Source: DASYML01 sp036399835 (GTDB lineage Bacteria > Acidobacteriota > Blastocatellia > Pyrinomonadales > Pyrinomonadaceae). From it: a DNA stretch of 35,790 nucleotides. The stretch lies in the NCBI GenBank assembly GCA_036399835.1, contig DASWMI010000035.1:1-35790 (forward strand), in the 5' to 3' direction. The translations under genes and the position numbers were made by a program. The notes beneath the pieces were generated by a model. The model was not told where the DNA came from, did no database searches, and was given only the letters and a program-made list of their open reading frames with translations. Shown piece by piece: positions 25,603-33,178 of this stretch (position 1 is its first letter; every line of letters starts with the position of its first letter).

Positions 25603-26453
25603 ACTGGATGGACGAGGGCGCGCTTTATTCCGAAATCGGTCTCTTTCTGCGCGAGGACATGGGTCGCGGAGACATCACGACGCAATCAACCATCATGCGT
25701 AATGCGCGCGCGCGCGGGCGTTTTCTGGCTAAAGAGCAGATGGTCGTCGCGGGGCTGGAAGCGGCGGAGGCCGTCTTCAGCTCGCTTGATGCGCAGCAGC
25801 AGATAGAAGCCTTCGTCTCCGACGGCGAAGAGGTCGAGGCGGGAAAAGTTATCGCGCGCACGAGCGGCTTTGCGGATGTGCTTCTGGCCGGCGAGCGCGT
25901 CGCGCTCAACCTGCTGCAACGTCTTTCCGGCATCGCGACCTTGACGCGCTCCTTTGTTCGCGCCATCGAAGGCACGCGGGCGCAGATCGTGGACACGCGC
26001 AAGACTACGCCGGGCCTGCGTATGCTTGAGAAATATGCTGTGCTCCTCGGCGGCGGACGCAATCATCGCTATGGGCTGGACGACGGCGTGCTCATCAAGG
26101 ATAACCACATCGCGCTGGCAGGCGGGGTCGGGACGGCTGTCCGCTCCGCGCGCGAGAAGGTGGGCCACCTTCACAAGGTAGAGGTCGAGGTCTCGAATGA
26201 GAAGGATTTGCGCGAGGCGATAAGTAGCGGCGCGGACATTATCTTGCTTGATAATCTGACGCCGGAGCAGACCTCGCAGATGGTCGAGCTGGCGCGCTCG
26301 CTCTCGCCGCAGGTTTTGCTTGAATCATCCGGCGGCATCACGCTTGAAAACGTGCGCGCCTACGCGGAGACAGGCGTTGACCTGATTAGCGTCGGCGCGC
26401 TGACACATTCAGCACGCGCCATGGACATCAGCTTTAAGATTCAGGCAGGATAA
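25599..26453 (+). CDS. nadC: Nicotinate-nucleotide pyrophosphorylase (carboxylating)
   Basis: Quinolinate phosphoribosyltransferase of de novo NAD synthesis. The 284 aa protein shows the N-terminal EDMGRGDITTQST, ERVALNLLQRLSGIAT, VDTRKTTPGLRMLEKYAV, GGGRNHRYGLDDGVLIKDNH, VEVEVSNEKDL and the barrel end LESSGGI followed by ISVGALTHSA, a full family profile. ATG 25599 overlaps the valS stop (ATGA), implying coupled translation from the valS promoter. No nadA or nadB in the window. Confidence 0.96.
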   Translation: MNWMDEGALYSEIGLFLREDMGRGDITTQSTIMRNARARGRFLAKEQMVVAGLEAAEAVFSSLDAQQQIEAFVSDGEEVEAGKVIARTSGFADVLLAGERVALNLLQRLSGIATLTRSFVRAIEGTRAQIVDTRKTTPGLRMLEKYAVLLGGGRNHRYGLDDGVLIKDNHIALAGGVGTAVRSAREKVGHLHKVEVEVSNEKDLREAISSGADIILLDNLTPEQTSQMVELARSLSPQVLLESSGGITLENVRAYAETGVDLISVGALTHSARAMDISFKIQAG

Positions 26454-26577
26454 TCGTCTGAAGTGCGTGGAGAAGTCGTCTGCCAGTCCAGCGCGCTCAT
26501 GGCGTCTCATCTTGCGGAACTTCTTGCTGGACCAGAGCGTGTAAGCATCCTCGGGGTCAGGCGTGGCATCTGCTAAT

Positions 26578-26583
26578 TATACT
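26578..26583 (+). promoter_or_regulatory. Possible -10 element before the coiled-coil gene
   Basis: TATACT in an AT-rich patch 39 bp before the ATG at 26622, well placed for a -10 box, but no -35 element is visible at 16-18 bp. Confidence 0.3.
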
Positions 26584-26621
26584 TGGGTTTTAAGAGACGT
26601 TTAGAAGTTGGAGGTTGCATC

Positions 26622-27476
26622 ATGCGGGTTAAGCTGTTTCGTCCGATTGCTTTATCACTGGTTGCGCTAATTGTGATTGGTCTTTGTCTGTTTGAAGCCA
26701 GCGCGCAGAGACGACGCAGCAGGCGCTCGCGCCGCATCAGCAATCCTGTCATCAACACAGCGCCCGCTACGACGACAGAGACTCCGCCAGCCTCCGCGAC
26801 CGAGCCGCAAATCGTCAGCACGGCGGAGGACCAGACGAGCGAGCAGAGCGAGGATCAAAATGCTGCGCGTGCGCAGAGGACCAATCGCTCGCGCGGTAGT
26901 GGCGCGCCCGCATCCGAGCAGGAATCCATGCGCCGGACCGTCAACAGGCTCTCGTCGCAGGTCAACAGGCTGACGGATAAGATTAGCCAGATGGAAGAGC
27001 AGCAGCGCACGCTCGTTAATCTCGAAAGGCTGACGCGCGCAGAGCAGCGCGCCGAAAATCTTCATGCTCAACTGCGCGACGTGCAGACCAAGCAGGGAGA
27101 GCTTCAGGCTCGCTCGGACCAGTTGGACTACGAGGTCAAGCCGGAAAACATAGAGCGCTCGACCTCCGTCTATGGCAGCACGCGCCCCGAAGAGTTGCGC
27201 GAGCAGCGCCGCCGCCAGCTTGAGATTGAGCGTAATAAAGTGCGCACGCTGCTGGACCAGGTAACAGCCGACCGCTCTCGACTGGAAGTGGCCGTCGCCA
27301 ACGCAGACGCAGAGGTAGAACGTCTGCGCCGTTTGCTGGAAACAGACAACACCCAGACCAACGCCACGCAGAACAATACGAACAACGGCAGCACAGCTCA
27401 ACCCGCTGCCACGGAGCCTGCCACCACTTCGCCGCCACAGCCGAACAGCGCCCCCTCATCAAGCCCTCTGCCCTGA
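26622..27476 (+). CDS. Exported coiled-coil protein, function unknown
   Basis: A 284 aa protein from ATG 26622 with TTGGAGG upstream (the frame is open from 26583, but that gives a poorer start). A signal peptide (LSLVALIVIGLCLFEASAQ) is followed by a basic RRRSRRSRR patch and a Thr/Pro/Ala/Gln-rich spacer. Residues about 100-245 form long heptad-rich helices (RLSSQVNRLTDKISQMEEQ, then LTRAEQRAENLHAQL and VEVERLRRLL-like segments), predicting a coiled coil. The C-terminal ~40 residues are Asn/Thr/Pro-rich. It may be a periplasmic structural or envelope-spanning protein; no enzymatic motif is seen. Confidence 0.8.
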   Translation: MRVKLFRPIALSLVALIVIGLCLFEASAQRRRSRRSRRISNPVINTAPATTTETPPASATEPQIVSTAEDQTSEQSEDQNAARAQRTNRSRGSGAPASEQESMRRTVNRLSSQVNRLTDKISQMEEQQRTLVNLERLTRAEQRAENLHAQLRDVQTKQGELQARSDQLDYEVKPENIERSTSVYGSTRPEELREQRRRQLEIERNKVRTLLDQVTADRSRLEVAVANADAEVERLRRLLETDNTQTNATQNNTNNGSTAQPAATEPATTSPPQPNSAPSSSPLP

Positions 27477-27599
27477 AAGAGAGCCGCCCGCAAGCGGCTT
27501 GTCAACGGGCAGCAATCACCGCCGGGGCGTGATAGAATCATGACGCTCAGGCTGTCCGTCAACGCTGTCTGATTATCGCCGGATAATTTTTTTCAACTG

Positions 27600-27944
27600 A
27601 TGGGTACGATTGCGCAGAGCGAGCTTTATCGTTTAATCAACGCGGCCCAGGAGCGCGGCGAGCGCGTCGTCGTCGCCACCGTCGCTGAGACCAGAGGCTC
27701 TACGCCGCAACGCCGTGGAGCCAAGATGCTCTTTTTCGAGAGCGGCGAGATAGCGGGAACTGTCGGCGGCGGCTGCATCGAAGCCGAAGTCTGGGCCGAA
27801 GCGCGCCAAGCCATGCGAACGGGCGCGAGCGTGCTTCAACACTTCAAGCTGACGGCGGATGAAGCCAGCGAAGAAGGCATGGTCTGCGGCGGAACGATGG
27901 AGATTTTTATAGATGTGTGGGATGCGTCAAGCAGTGATAGGTGA
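27600..27944 (+). CDS. XdhC/CoxI N-terminal domain protein (apparent 5' half of a split xdhC)
   Basis: A 114 aa protein corresponding only to the XdhC_CoxI domain: ATVAETRGSTPQRRGAKML, then GTVGGGCIEAEVWAEA with the conserved GGGC cysteine, and EEGMVCGGTMEIFID. In XdhC proteins this domain handles molybdenum cofactor for delivery to xanthine-dehydrogenase-type enzymes. A full XdhC continues into a Rossmann domain; here the reading frame stops in a heptad-repeat hairpin and the Rossmann part is encoded two genes downstream. ATG 27600 has no clear ribosome-binding site; a TAGAAT at 27533-27538 could be a -10 box. No molybdenum hydroxylase gene lies in the window. Confidence 0.85.
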   Translation: MGTIAQSELYRLINAAQERGERVVVATVAETRGSTPQRRGAKMLFFESGEIAGTVGGGCIEAEVWAEARQAMRTGASVLQHFKLTADEASEEGMVCGGTMEIFIDVWDASSSDR

Positions 27945-28002
27945 CAAGTGACGGGTGACAGGAGAAGCACCTGTTCTTTCCTCTCACCCGTCACTTGTCA
28001 CT
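27940..28002. repeat. 18-bp perfect heptad hairpin on the stop codon of the xdhC 5' half
   Basis: Arms 27941-27958 and 27984-28001 are perfect 18-bp inverted repeats, made of heptads (GTGACAA, GTGACGG, GTGACAG; then TCACCCG, TCACTTG). The TGA stop at 27942-27944 is in the first unit. The second arm ends a few bases before the GGAGG of the next gene, so folding could affect its translation. Confidence 0.85.
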
Positions 28003-28016
28003 ATTAGGAGGTTTTT

Positions 28017-28310
28017 ATGCCGGCATCTTTCGTCGAAGATTATAAGGCCAAGCACAGGCATCCTTTGAACAGGCTGACGCACAGCGTAGGCATTCCGATG
28101 ATCGTTGTCTCGCTGCCTCTCTTCTTCTTTAGTTGGCGCTGGGCGCTCTTGCTCTTCGTCGTCGGCTGGATTCTTCAATTTGTGGGCCATGCCATAGAGG
28201 GCAACCAGCCCGCCTTCTTCCGCAATCCCGTTTACCTGCTGGTCGGTCCCTGGTGGCTTGTGCGCAGGGCCGCGACGGCGCTCGGCCTGCATAAGGCTTC
28301 TTCAAAATAA
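28017..28310 (+). CDS. DUF962/Mpo1-like small membrane protein
   Basis: A 97 aa protein with two hydrophobic segments (about 26-40 and 41-58). The conserved pattern KHRHPLNRLTHSVGIPMI, then GWILQFVGHAIEGNQPAF, matches the DUF962 family, which includes yeast Mpo1, an iron-dependent dioxygenase of 2-hydroxy fatty acids; the His residues in these two segments are the likely metal ligands. The bacterial role is not established. Start ATG 28017 has a strong TAGGAGG ribosome-binding site. Sits between the two halves of xdhC in the same direction. Confidence 0.82.
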   Translation: MPASFVEDYKAKHRHPLNRLTHSVGIPMIVVSLPLFFFSWRWALLLFVVGWILQFVGHAIEGNQPAFFRNPVYLLVGPWWLVRRAATALGLHKASSK

Positions 28311-28348
28311 ATAGTCAGCCTCTTTTCTCGCACACTATCTCCAAGCGC

Positions 28349-29203
28349 ATGCCAGACGCAGGCGGCCACACATCCCACGCAATTCTCGCCGCGGCCATCT
28401 CGCGGGTTCTGGAAGAAAGCTCGCTGGCCGCGCTCTCGACGCTCGTCGAAGCGCCGCGAGGCGTCGGGGCGAAGATGCTCTGCGAGGAAACGGGCGCGCT
28501 CACGGGCAGCCTCGGCGATGAAGCACTGGACCAGGCGGTCGCGCACTACTCAAAGTCTTTCCTCTCGACGCGTGCCGAGGCTGCGACTGTGACGTGCGCG
28601 GAGATTGCGCCGGAGTTGGCAGACTGGCTCGCCGCGCGCGTGCTCTTCGAGCGTATAGAGCCCGAGCCGCGACTGGTGGTTTGCGGGGCAGGGCATGTCG
28701 GCGCATCGCTCGCGCGGCTGGCACGCCTGATAGGTTATCGGACCACGCTCGTTGACGACCGCGCAGATTTTGTCGCGCGCGAGCGCTTTCCGTCCGAGGG
28801 CATAGAGCTGGTCACGGCGCGTAGTTGGAGCGAAGCGGTCCGCGAGGTGATTGGGAAGGGTCGCGGCGTGTCCGTCGCGGTCGTCACGCGCGGTCATAAC
28901 GAGGATGAAGAATGCCTGCGCGCGGTGCTCTCTGCGCGCCCGGATTACGTCGGGCTGATCGGCAGCCGGCGTCGCACCAACATCGTGCTCGAACGCTTAC
29001 GCGCAAACGGCGCAAATGAATCACAGCTACTCGAAGTCAGAGGGCCTATCGGACTGGACATCGGCGCGGTCTCGCCTGAAGAAGTCGCGCTTGCGATTCT
29101 CGCAGAGATCGTCGCCAAGCGCCGCGGCGGCACAGGACAGCCCCTCTCTGCATGGCGCAGGAAGGAGAGATTAGAAACGCGGAACCCGCGCGATAAAAGA
29201 TGA
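28349..29203 (+). CDS. xdhC: XdhC C-terminal part with Rossmann domain
   Basis: The 284 aa protein has an N-terminal stretch (HAILAAAISRVLEESSLAAL, then GVGAKMLCEETGALTGSLG) that reads like a degenerate XdhC_CoxI-type module lacking the GGGC cysteine, followed by the XdhC Rossmann domain: LVVCGAGHVGASLARLAR, YRTTLVDDRADFVARERFP, VAVVTRGHNEDEECLR, YVGLIGSRRR, and IGLDIGAVSPEEVALAILAE. ATG 28349 is used; no good ribosome-binding site precedes it, fitting a gene fragment separated from its original 5' end. Together with the gene at 27600 it would make one ordinary XdhC. It may still work in trans with the 27600 product. Confidence 0.85.
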   Translation: MPDAGGHTSHAILAAAISRVLEESSLAALSTLVEAPRGVGAKMLCEETGALTGSLGDEALDQAVAHYSKSFLSTRAEAATVTCAEIAPELADWLAARVLFERIEPEPRLVVCGAGHVGASLARLARLIGYRTTLVDDRADFVARERFPSEGIELVTARSWSEAVREVIGKGRGVSVAVVTRGHNEDEECLRAVLSARPDYVGLIGSRRRTNIVLERLRANGANESQLLEVRGPIGLDIGAVSPEEVALAILAEIVAKRRGGTGQPLSAWRRKERLETRNPRDKR

Positions 29204-29206
29204 GCT

Positions 29207-29272
29207 AAAAGCCTTGCTTCATCGAAGCAATGGACCATTGAATCAATAAAACAATGCTCCAATAGCTTTTCC
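29207..29272. other. Folded intergenic segment with a 13-bp TGGACCA palindrome
   Basis: TTGCTTC/GAAGCAA (29214-29220 with 29224-29230) forms a small hairpin, followed by CAATGGACCATTG (29229-29241), a 13-bp palindrome centred on a TGGACCA site. Outer AAAAGC (29207-29212) and GCTTTT (29266-29271) could close a larger stem. Lies between xdhC and the MFS gene; may act as a weak terminator. Confidence 0.4.
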
Positions 29273-29309
29273 TTCATCGTTGCTCATTCCTTTTTCATCG
29301 TTTCCTGCA

Positions 29310-30611
29310 ATGGCTTTACAGGCGGAAATCAAAGGGGCTGGCGAGCCGCATCGTGTCGGCGGGATGTTTCGCGCGCTGTCGCACCGCAATTACAGGCTCT
29401 TCTGGACCGGCGCGTTTCTCTCCAACGTCGGCACTTGGATGCAGGCTGTGGCGCAGGGCTGGCTTGTGCTGCAACTGACGAACTCTCCCTTCTGGCTCGG
29501 CATGGACGGGTTTATGGCGACTGCGCCCGGCCTCGTGCTGACGCTCGCGGGCGGCGTTTTCGCAGACCTCATTGACCGCAAAAAGCTGCTCATCTATACG
29601 CAAGCTGGCTCTGGAATCTCGGCCCTCGTGCTCGGCGCATTAATCATGACGGGCGCTGTCAAAGAGGCCGCGGATGTCTGGATCGTGCTTCTCCTGACGT
29701 TCGTCACGGGTTGCTGTATGTCGCTGGCCGGGCCGTCTTACCAGGCGATTACGTTTGATCTGGTCGAGCGCGAAGATTTGGCAAACGCCGTCGCGCTCAA
29801 CTCGACGCAGTTTCAACTGGGACGGCTGGTCGGGCCTGCGCTGGCTGGTCCAGCTCTCACTGTCTTCGGTCTGGCCGGGTGCTTCTTCGCCAACGGCCTC
29901 TCTTATGTGCTGATCATCATCGCGCTTTCAATGGTCCACCTGGGCCGGACCAAACGCGACTTGCCGCAGCCCCTCGCCGCGCAGGAGAGAGCGACGCCGG
30001 AGAAGCATGCCTTCTGGCCCGACCTGATTGAAGGCTTCCGCTATGTGCGCGGGCGACCGAGAGTTTTTATGCTGCTGCTGATTTCGGCTGTGACGAGTCT
30101 CTTCGGCGCGCCGTATCTTTCGATGATGCCGCATTTCGCGCGGGACATACTGCACCTGGGCGAATGGGGGCTCTCGATTTTGATGGGAGCATCGGGAGCG
30201 GGCGCTTTCTGCGGCGCGCTGGTGCTCGCTTATCTGGGCGATTTCAAATACAAGGGCTGGTCCGTGCTCGGCGGCGCTTTCTCTTTCGCCGTCTGCCTGA
30301 TTGGCTTCGCGCTCTCGGTTCAGCCAGTCATCTCCGTGATCTTCATCTTCTGCATGGGCGTTTCGATAGTCGCCAGCGTGGCCGTCTCAAACACGCTCTT
30401 GCAGCAACTGGTCCAGGACAAGATGCGCGGTCGCGTGATGAGCATGTTTATGCTCTCCTTTATCGGCGCGATGCCGATTAGCAATCTTATCGCGGGAGTC
30501 GCCTCGCATCGCTTTGGCGCGCCGCATACCTTCGTCGCGGGCGGCCTTGTGATTGCTCTCTTCGTCATCATCGTTGCCATCAAGGATAAGGGTCTGCGAG
30601 AGCTGCGTTGA
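29310..30611 (+). CDS. MFS exporter (EntS/MFS_3-like)
   Basis: A major facilitator with about twelve membrane segments. The N-terminus SHRNYRLFWTGAFLSNVGTW followed by QAVAQGWLVLQLTNSP and GGVFADLIDRKKLL is typical of the MFS_3 group that includes enterobactin exporter EntS; VALNSTQFQLGRLVGPALAG is the matching helix-5 region. DKMRGRVMSMFML lies before helix 10. I choose ATG 29310 (433 aa); an in-frame TTG at 29280 would add ten residues with no ribosome-binding site. Cargo cannot be inferred; no siderophore genes are nearby. Confidence 0.88.
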   Translation: MALQAEIKGAGEPHRVGGMFRALSHRNYRLFWTGAFLSNVGTWMQAVAQGWLVLQLTNSPFWLGMDGFMATAPGLVLTLAGGVFADLIDRKKLLIYTQAGSGISALVLGALIMTGAVKEAADVWIVLLLTFVTGCCMSLAGPSYQAITFDLVEREDLANAVALNSTQFQLGRLVGPALAGPALTVFGLAGCFFANGLSYVLIIIALSMVHLGRTKRDLPQPLAAQERATPEKHAFWPDLIEGFRYVRGRPRVFMLLLISAVTSLFGAPYLSMMPHFARDILHLGEWGLSILMGASGAGAFCGALVLAYLGDFKYKGWSVLGGAFSFAVCLIGFALSVQPVISVIFIFCMGVSIVASVAVSNTLLQQLVQDKMRGRVMSMFMLSFIGAMPISNLIAGVASHRFGAPHTFVAGGLVIALFVIIVAIKDKGLRELR

Positions 30612-30761
30612 TTTTAAAGAAGCGCGGGGCGCATTATCTCATCCAAAGGGGACGGGACAGGTTTTATCTTGCAAGAAAGGGTCTGCGAGACGTTCTAGGA
30701 GGCAAAGGCGCGGACTGTATGCATCGTGCCCGCGCGATTAGAAGCCGAGGAGAAGAAAGCT

Positions 30762-33002
30762 ATGCGAAGCAGTAGATGGTCCGGTTTGCTGTTGATGGTT
30801 CTGATTTTGCTGGCCGCCGCCGCGAGCGCAAGCGCGCAAGGCGTGATCGTGCCGCGTCCATGCGAACGCTGCCCCAGGCCGCCGCGCCCTGTGACTTTGC
30901 CGCGCGCCCTGCCGATTAGCTCAATCAAGATTGAGACGAAGATTTCCGGACAGGTGGCGACGACGCACGTCGAGCAGGTCTTTCGCAACGAGACGGATGC
31001 GACGCTCGAAGGGACATACCTCTTCCCGATTCCGGAATCAGCCTCGATCTCGGAGTTTGCCATCTGGGACGGCAATCGCAGGCTGGTCGGCGAAGTCCGC
31101 TCGCGCGAAGAGGCGCGCCGCATTTATGACGAGATAGTGCGCCGGCAGCGTGACCCCGGACTGCTCGAATACGCCGGGAAAGACCTTTTCCAGGCGAGCA
31201 TCTTTCCCATCCCGCCGCGCTCTGATAAGAAGCTGGAGATTACTTACACGCAGGTTCTGCGCGCGGAATCCGGGACGGTCTCTTATCGTTACCCGCTCGG
31301 CACAGGGCGCAACCTGCAATCAATCGGGTTGGTTTCGGGGCGCGTAGAGCTTGAAGGCAGAGAGCCTATACGCAATATCTACAGCCCCAGCCACCAGATA
31401 GACCTGGCCCATCACGGGTCGCGGACGGCGCGTCTCTCTTTTGAATCGCAGGCGGGCAGAGAGCCGCAGGATTTCCAGCTCTTCTACTCTGTCTCAAAAG
31501 AAGATTTCGGCCTCTCGCTCCTGACGCATAGAGAGCCGGGCAAGGACGGTTATTTCCTCCTGCTGATTTCTCCCAAAGATGAGTGGGCCGAGACCGAGTA
31601 TGCCGCCAAGGACATAGTCTTTGTGCTAGACACTTCAGGCTCCATGTCCGATGCCGGCAAGATGGAGAAGGCGCGCGCCGCGCTCCTCTTCGGCATCAGG
31701 AGTCTGCGCGCCGAAGACCGCTTTAACGTCGTCTCGTTCGCCGGTGAAGAACACTTGATGGAGCGGGGACTGGTCGCGGCCAACGAGCAGGGACGCGCTC
31801 GCGGGCTTCAGTTTGTCAACGGCCTGCGCGCCACGGGCGGGACCAATATCAACGACTCGCTGCGCGCGGCCCTGAGGCAGTTTGAAAACAGTAATCGCCC
31901 GAAGATACTGGTCTTCATGACGGACGGGCTGCCGACCGTCGGCGAGACAAACATCCAGCGCATAGTAGAGAACGCACGCAGCGCAAGACAGGCCGACACG
32001 CGCATCTTCACTTTCGGCGTCGGCTATGATGTCAACACGGCGCTACTTGACAGGCTGGCGGCTGAGAACGGCGGCGTCGCCGATTACGTCGAGCCGAAGG
32101 AAGACCTTGAACTCAAGGTCTCAAGCTTCTTCGCCAAAGTCAGCTCGCCCGTGCTGACCAACCTCGCGCTTAACCTGGGCGACGTGCAGACCGACCTCGT
32201 TTACCCGCGCGATTTGCCCGACTTGTTCAAGGGAACGCAGCTCGCGCTGATTGGCCGCTATCGCAACGAGCGTGAGTTGAGCGACGTGACGGCGCTTTTA
32301 AGAGGACGCGCGGGCAAGGAGACGCGAGATTTTATGTACCAGCACCTGCGTTTTCCGGCCAGGGAGGAGAACAACGAATTCCTGCCGCGCCTCTGGGCCA
32401 CGCGCCGCGTCGGCTGGCTGATGGAGCAGATTCGGACCAACGGCGAGCAGAAAGAGCTGCGCGATGAGATCGTTGACCTAGGCACACGCTACGGCATCGT
32501 CACGCCCTACACCTCTTACCTGGCGCTTGAGCCGGGCGCTGTAGCGATGGACCAGCAATCTAACAGGCCGAGCGACTCGCGCATCGTCAGGGCGCTACCG
32601 AGCGTCACGGCGGCTCCGTCCAAAGATAAAGCCGCAGCTCCGCGCCAGATGCGTGTCGAAGGGCTTTCCTCGACGGGGGCGGGAGCTGTCGTGCAGAGCA
32701 AGCGCGACCGCGCGCAGCAGGAAGCCTTGCGCGTCTATGACGAAGACGAGACGATCAGGGTCTCCAGGGCTGCTGTGCGCAAAGTCGGGGGGAAGACCTT
32801 CTACATGCGTGAAGAAGTCTGGACCGATGCGGAGTTCAACGCCGATGCGCGTCTGCCGGAAACGACGCTCGTCTTTGGCAGCGATGCCTACTTCGCGCTG
32901 CTCAAGGACAAGCCCAGGCTGGCGGAGTTCTTCTCGCTCGGCGAGCGTGTCATAGTCGTCTTCGAGGGCCGCGTCTATCGCGTCAACGCCGCGACGCCAT
33001 AG
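30762..33002 (+). CDS. Secreted VIT and VWA domain protein
   Basis: A 746 aa protein like bacterial relatives of inter-alpha-trypsin inhibitor heavy chains. Signal peptide to about residue 26 (ending ASASAQ). A VIT domain at about 40-170 (ATTHVEQVFRNETDATLEG, YLFPIPESASISEF) is followed by a VWA domain at about 285-460 with a complete MIDAS: DTSGS (Asp290, Ser292, Ser294) and FMTDGLPT. The C-terminal part has the YGIVTPYTSYLALE motif usual in this family. ATG 30762 has GAGGAGAAG upstream; a GTG at 30726 also lies in frame but would precede that site. Likely a metal-dependent adhesion or protein-binding factor at the cell surface. Confidence 0.88.
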   Translation: MRSSRWSGLLLMVLILLAAAASASAQGVIVPRPCERCPRPPRPVTLPRALPISSIKIETKISGQVATTHVEQVFRNETDATLEGTYLFPIPESASISEFAIWDGNRRLVGEVRSREEARRIYDEIVRRQRDPGLLEYAGKDLFQASIFPIPPRSDKKLEITYTQVLRAESGTVSYRYPLGTGRNLQSIGLVSGRVELEGREPIRNIYSPSHQIDLAHHGSRTARLSFESQAGREPQDFQLFYSVSKEDFGLSLLTHREPGKDGYFLLLISPKDEWAETEYAAKDIVFVLDTSGSMSDAGKMEKARAALLFGIRSLRAEDRFNVVSFAGEEHLMERGLVAANEQGRARGLQFVNGLRATGGTNINDSLRAALRQFENSNRPKILVFMTDGLPTVGETNIQRIVENARSARQADTRIFTFGVGYDVNTALLDRLAAENGGVADYVEPKEDLELKVSSFFAKVSSPVLTNLALNLGDVQTDLVYPRDLPDLFKGTQLALIGRYRNERELSDVTALLRGRAGKETRDFMYQHLRFPAREENNEFLPRLWATRRVGWLMEQIRTNGEQKELRDEIVDLGTRYGIVTPYTSYLALEPGAVAMDQQSNRPSDSRIVRALPSVTAAPSKDKAAAPRQMRVEGLSSTGAGAVVQSKRDRAQQEALRVYDEDETIRVSRAAVRKVGGKTFYMREEVWTDAEFNADARLPETTLVFGSDAYFALLKDKPRLAEFFSLGERVIVVFEGRVYRVNAATP

Positions 33003-33038
33003 CCAGCCCTGCGAGCATGTTTATCTTCATGCCTTCAA

Positions 33039-33080
33039 AAGCCACGCGGCTATCAATGGTAGTCGCGTGGCTTCTTGTCT
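33039..33080 (+). terminator. Hairpin after the VIT-VWA gene
   Basis: AAGCCACGCG (33039-33048) pairs with CGCGTGGCTT (33064-33073), with an inner CTATC/GGTAG stem. Followed by CTTGTCTTGC, only partly T-rich, so termination is plausible but not certain. Confidence 0.55.
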
Positions 33081-33178
33081 TGCGAGCCGCATTTCGTGTA
33101 CAACGGCAGACAGTCGGCGCGACCGGAAGAGGCGCGTCCGGCCTGGAATCATGCGGGTTATCTTGAGGAGCTAGTTGA

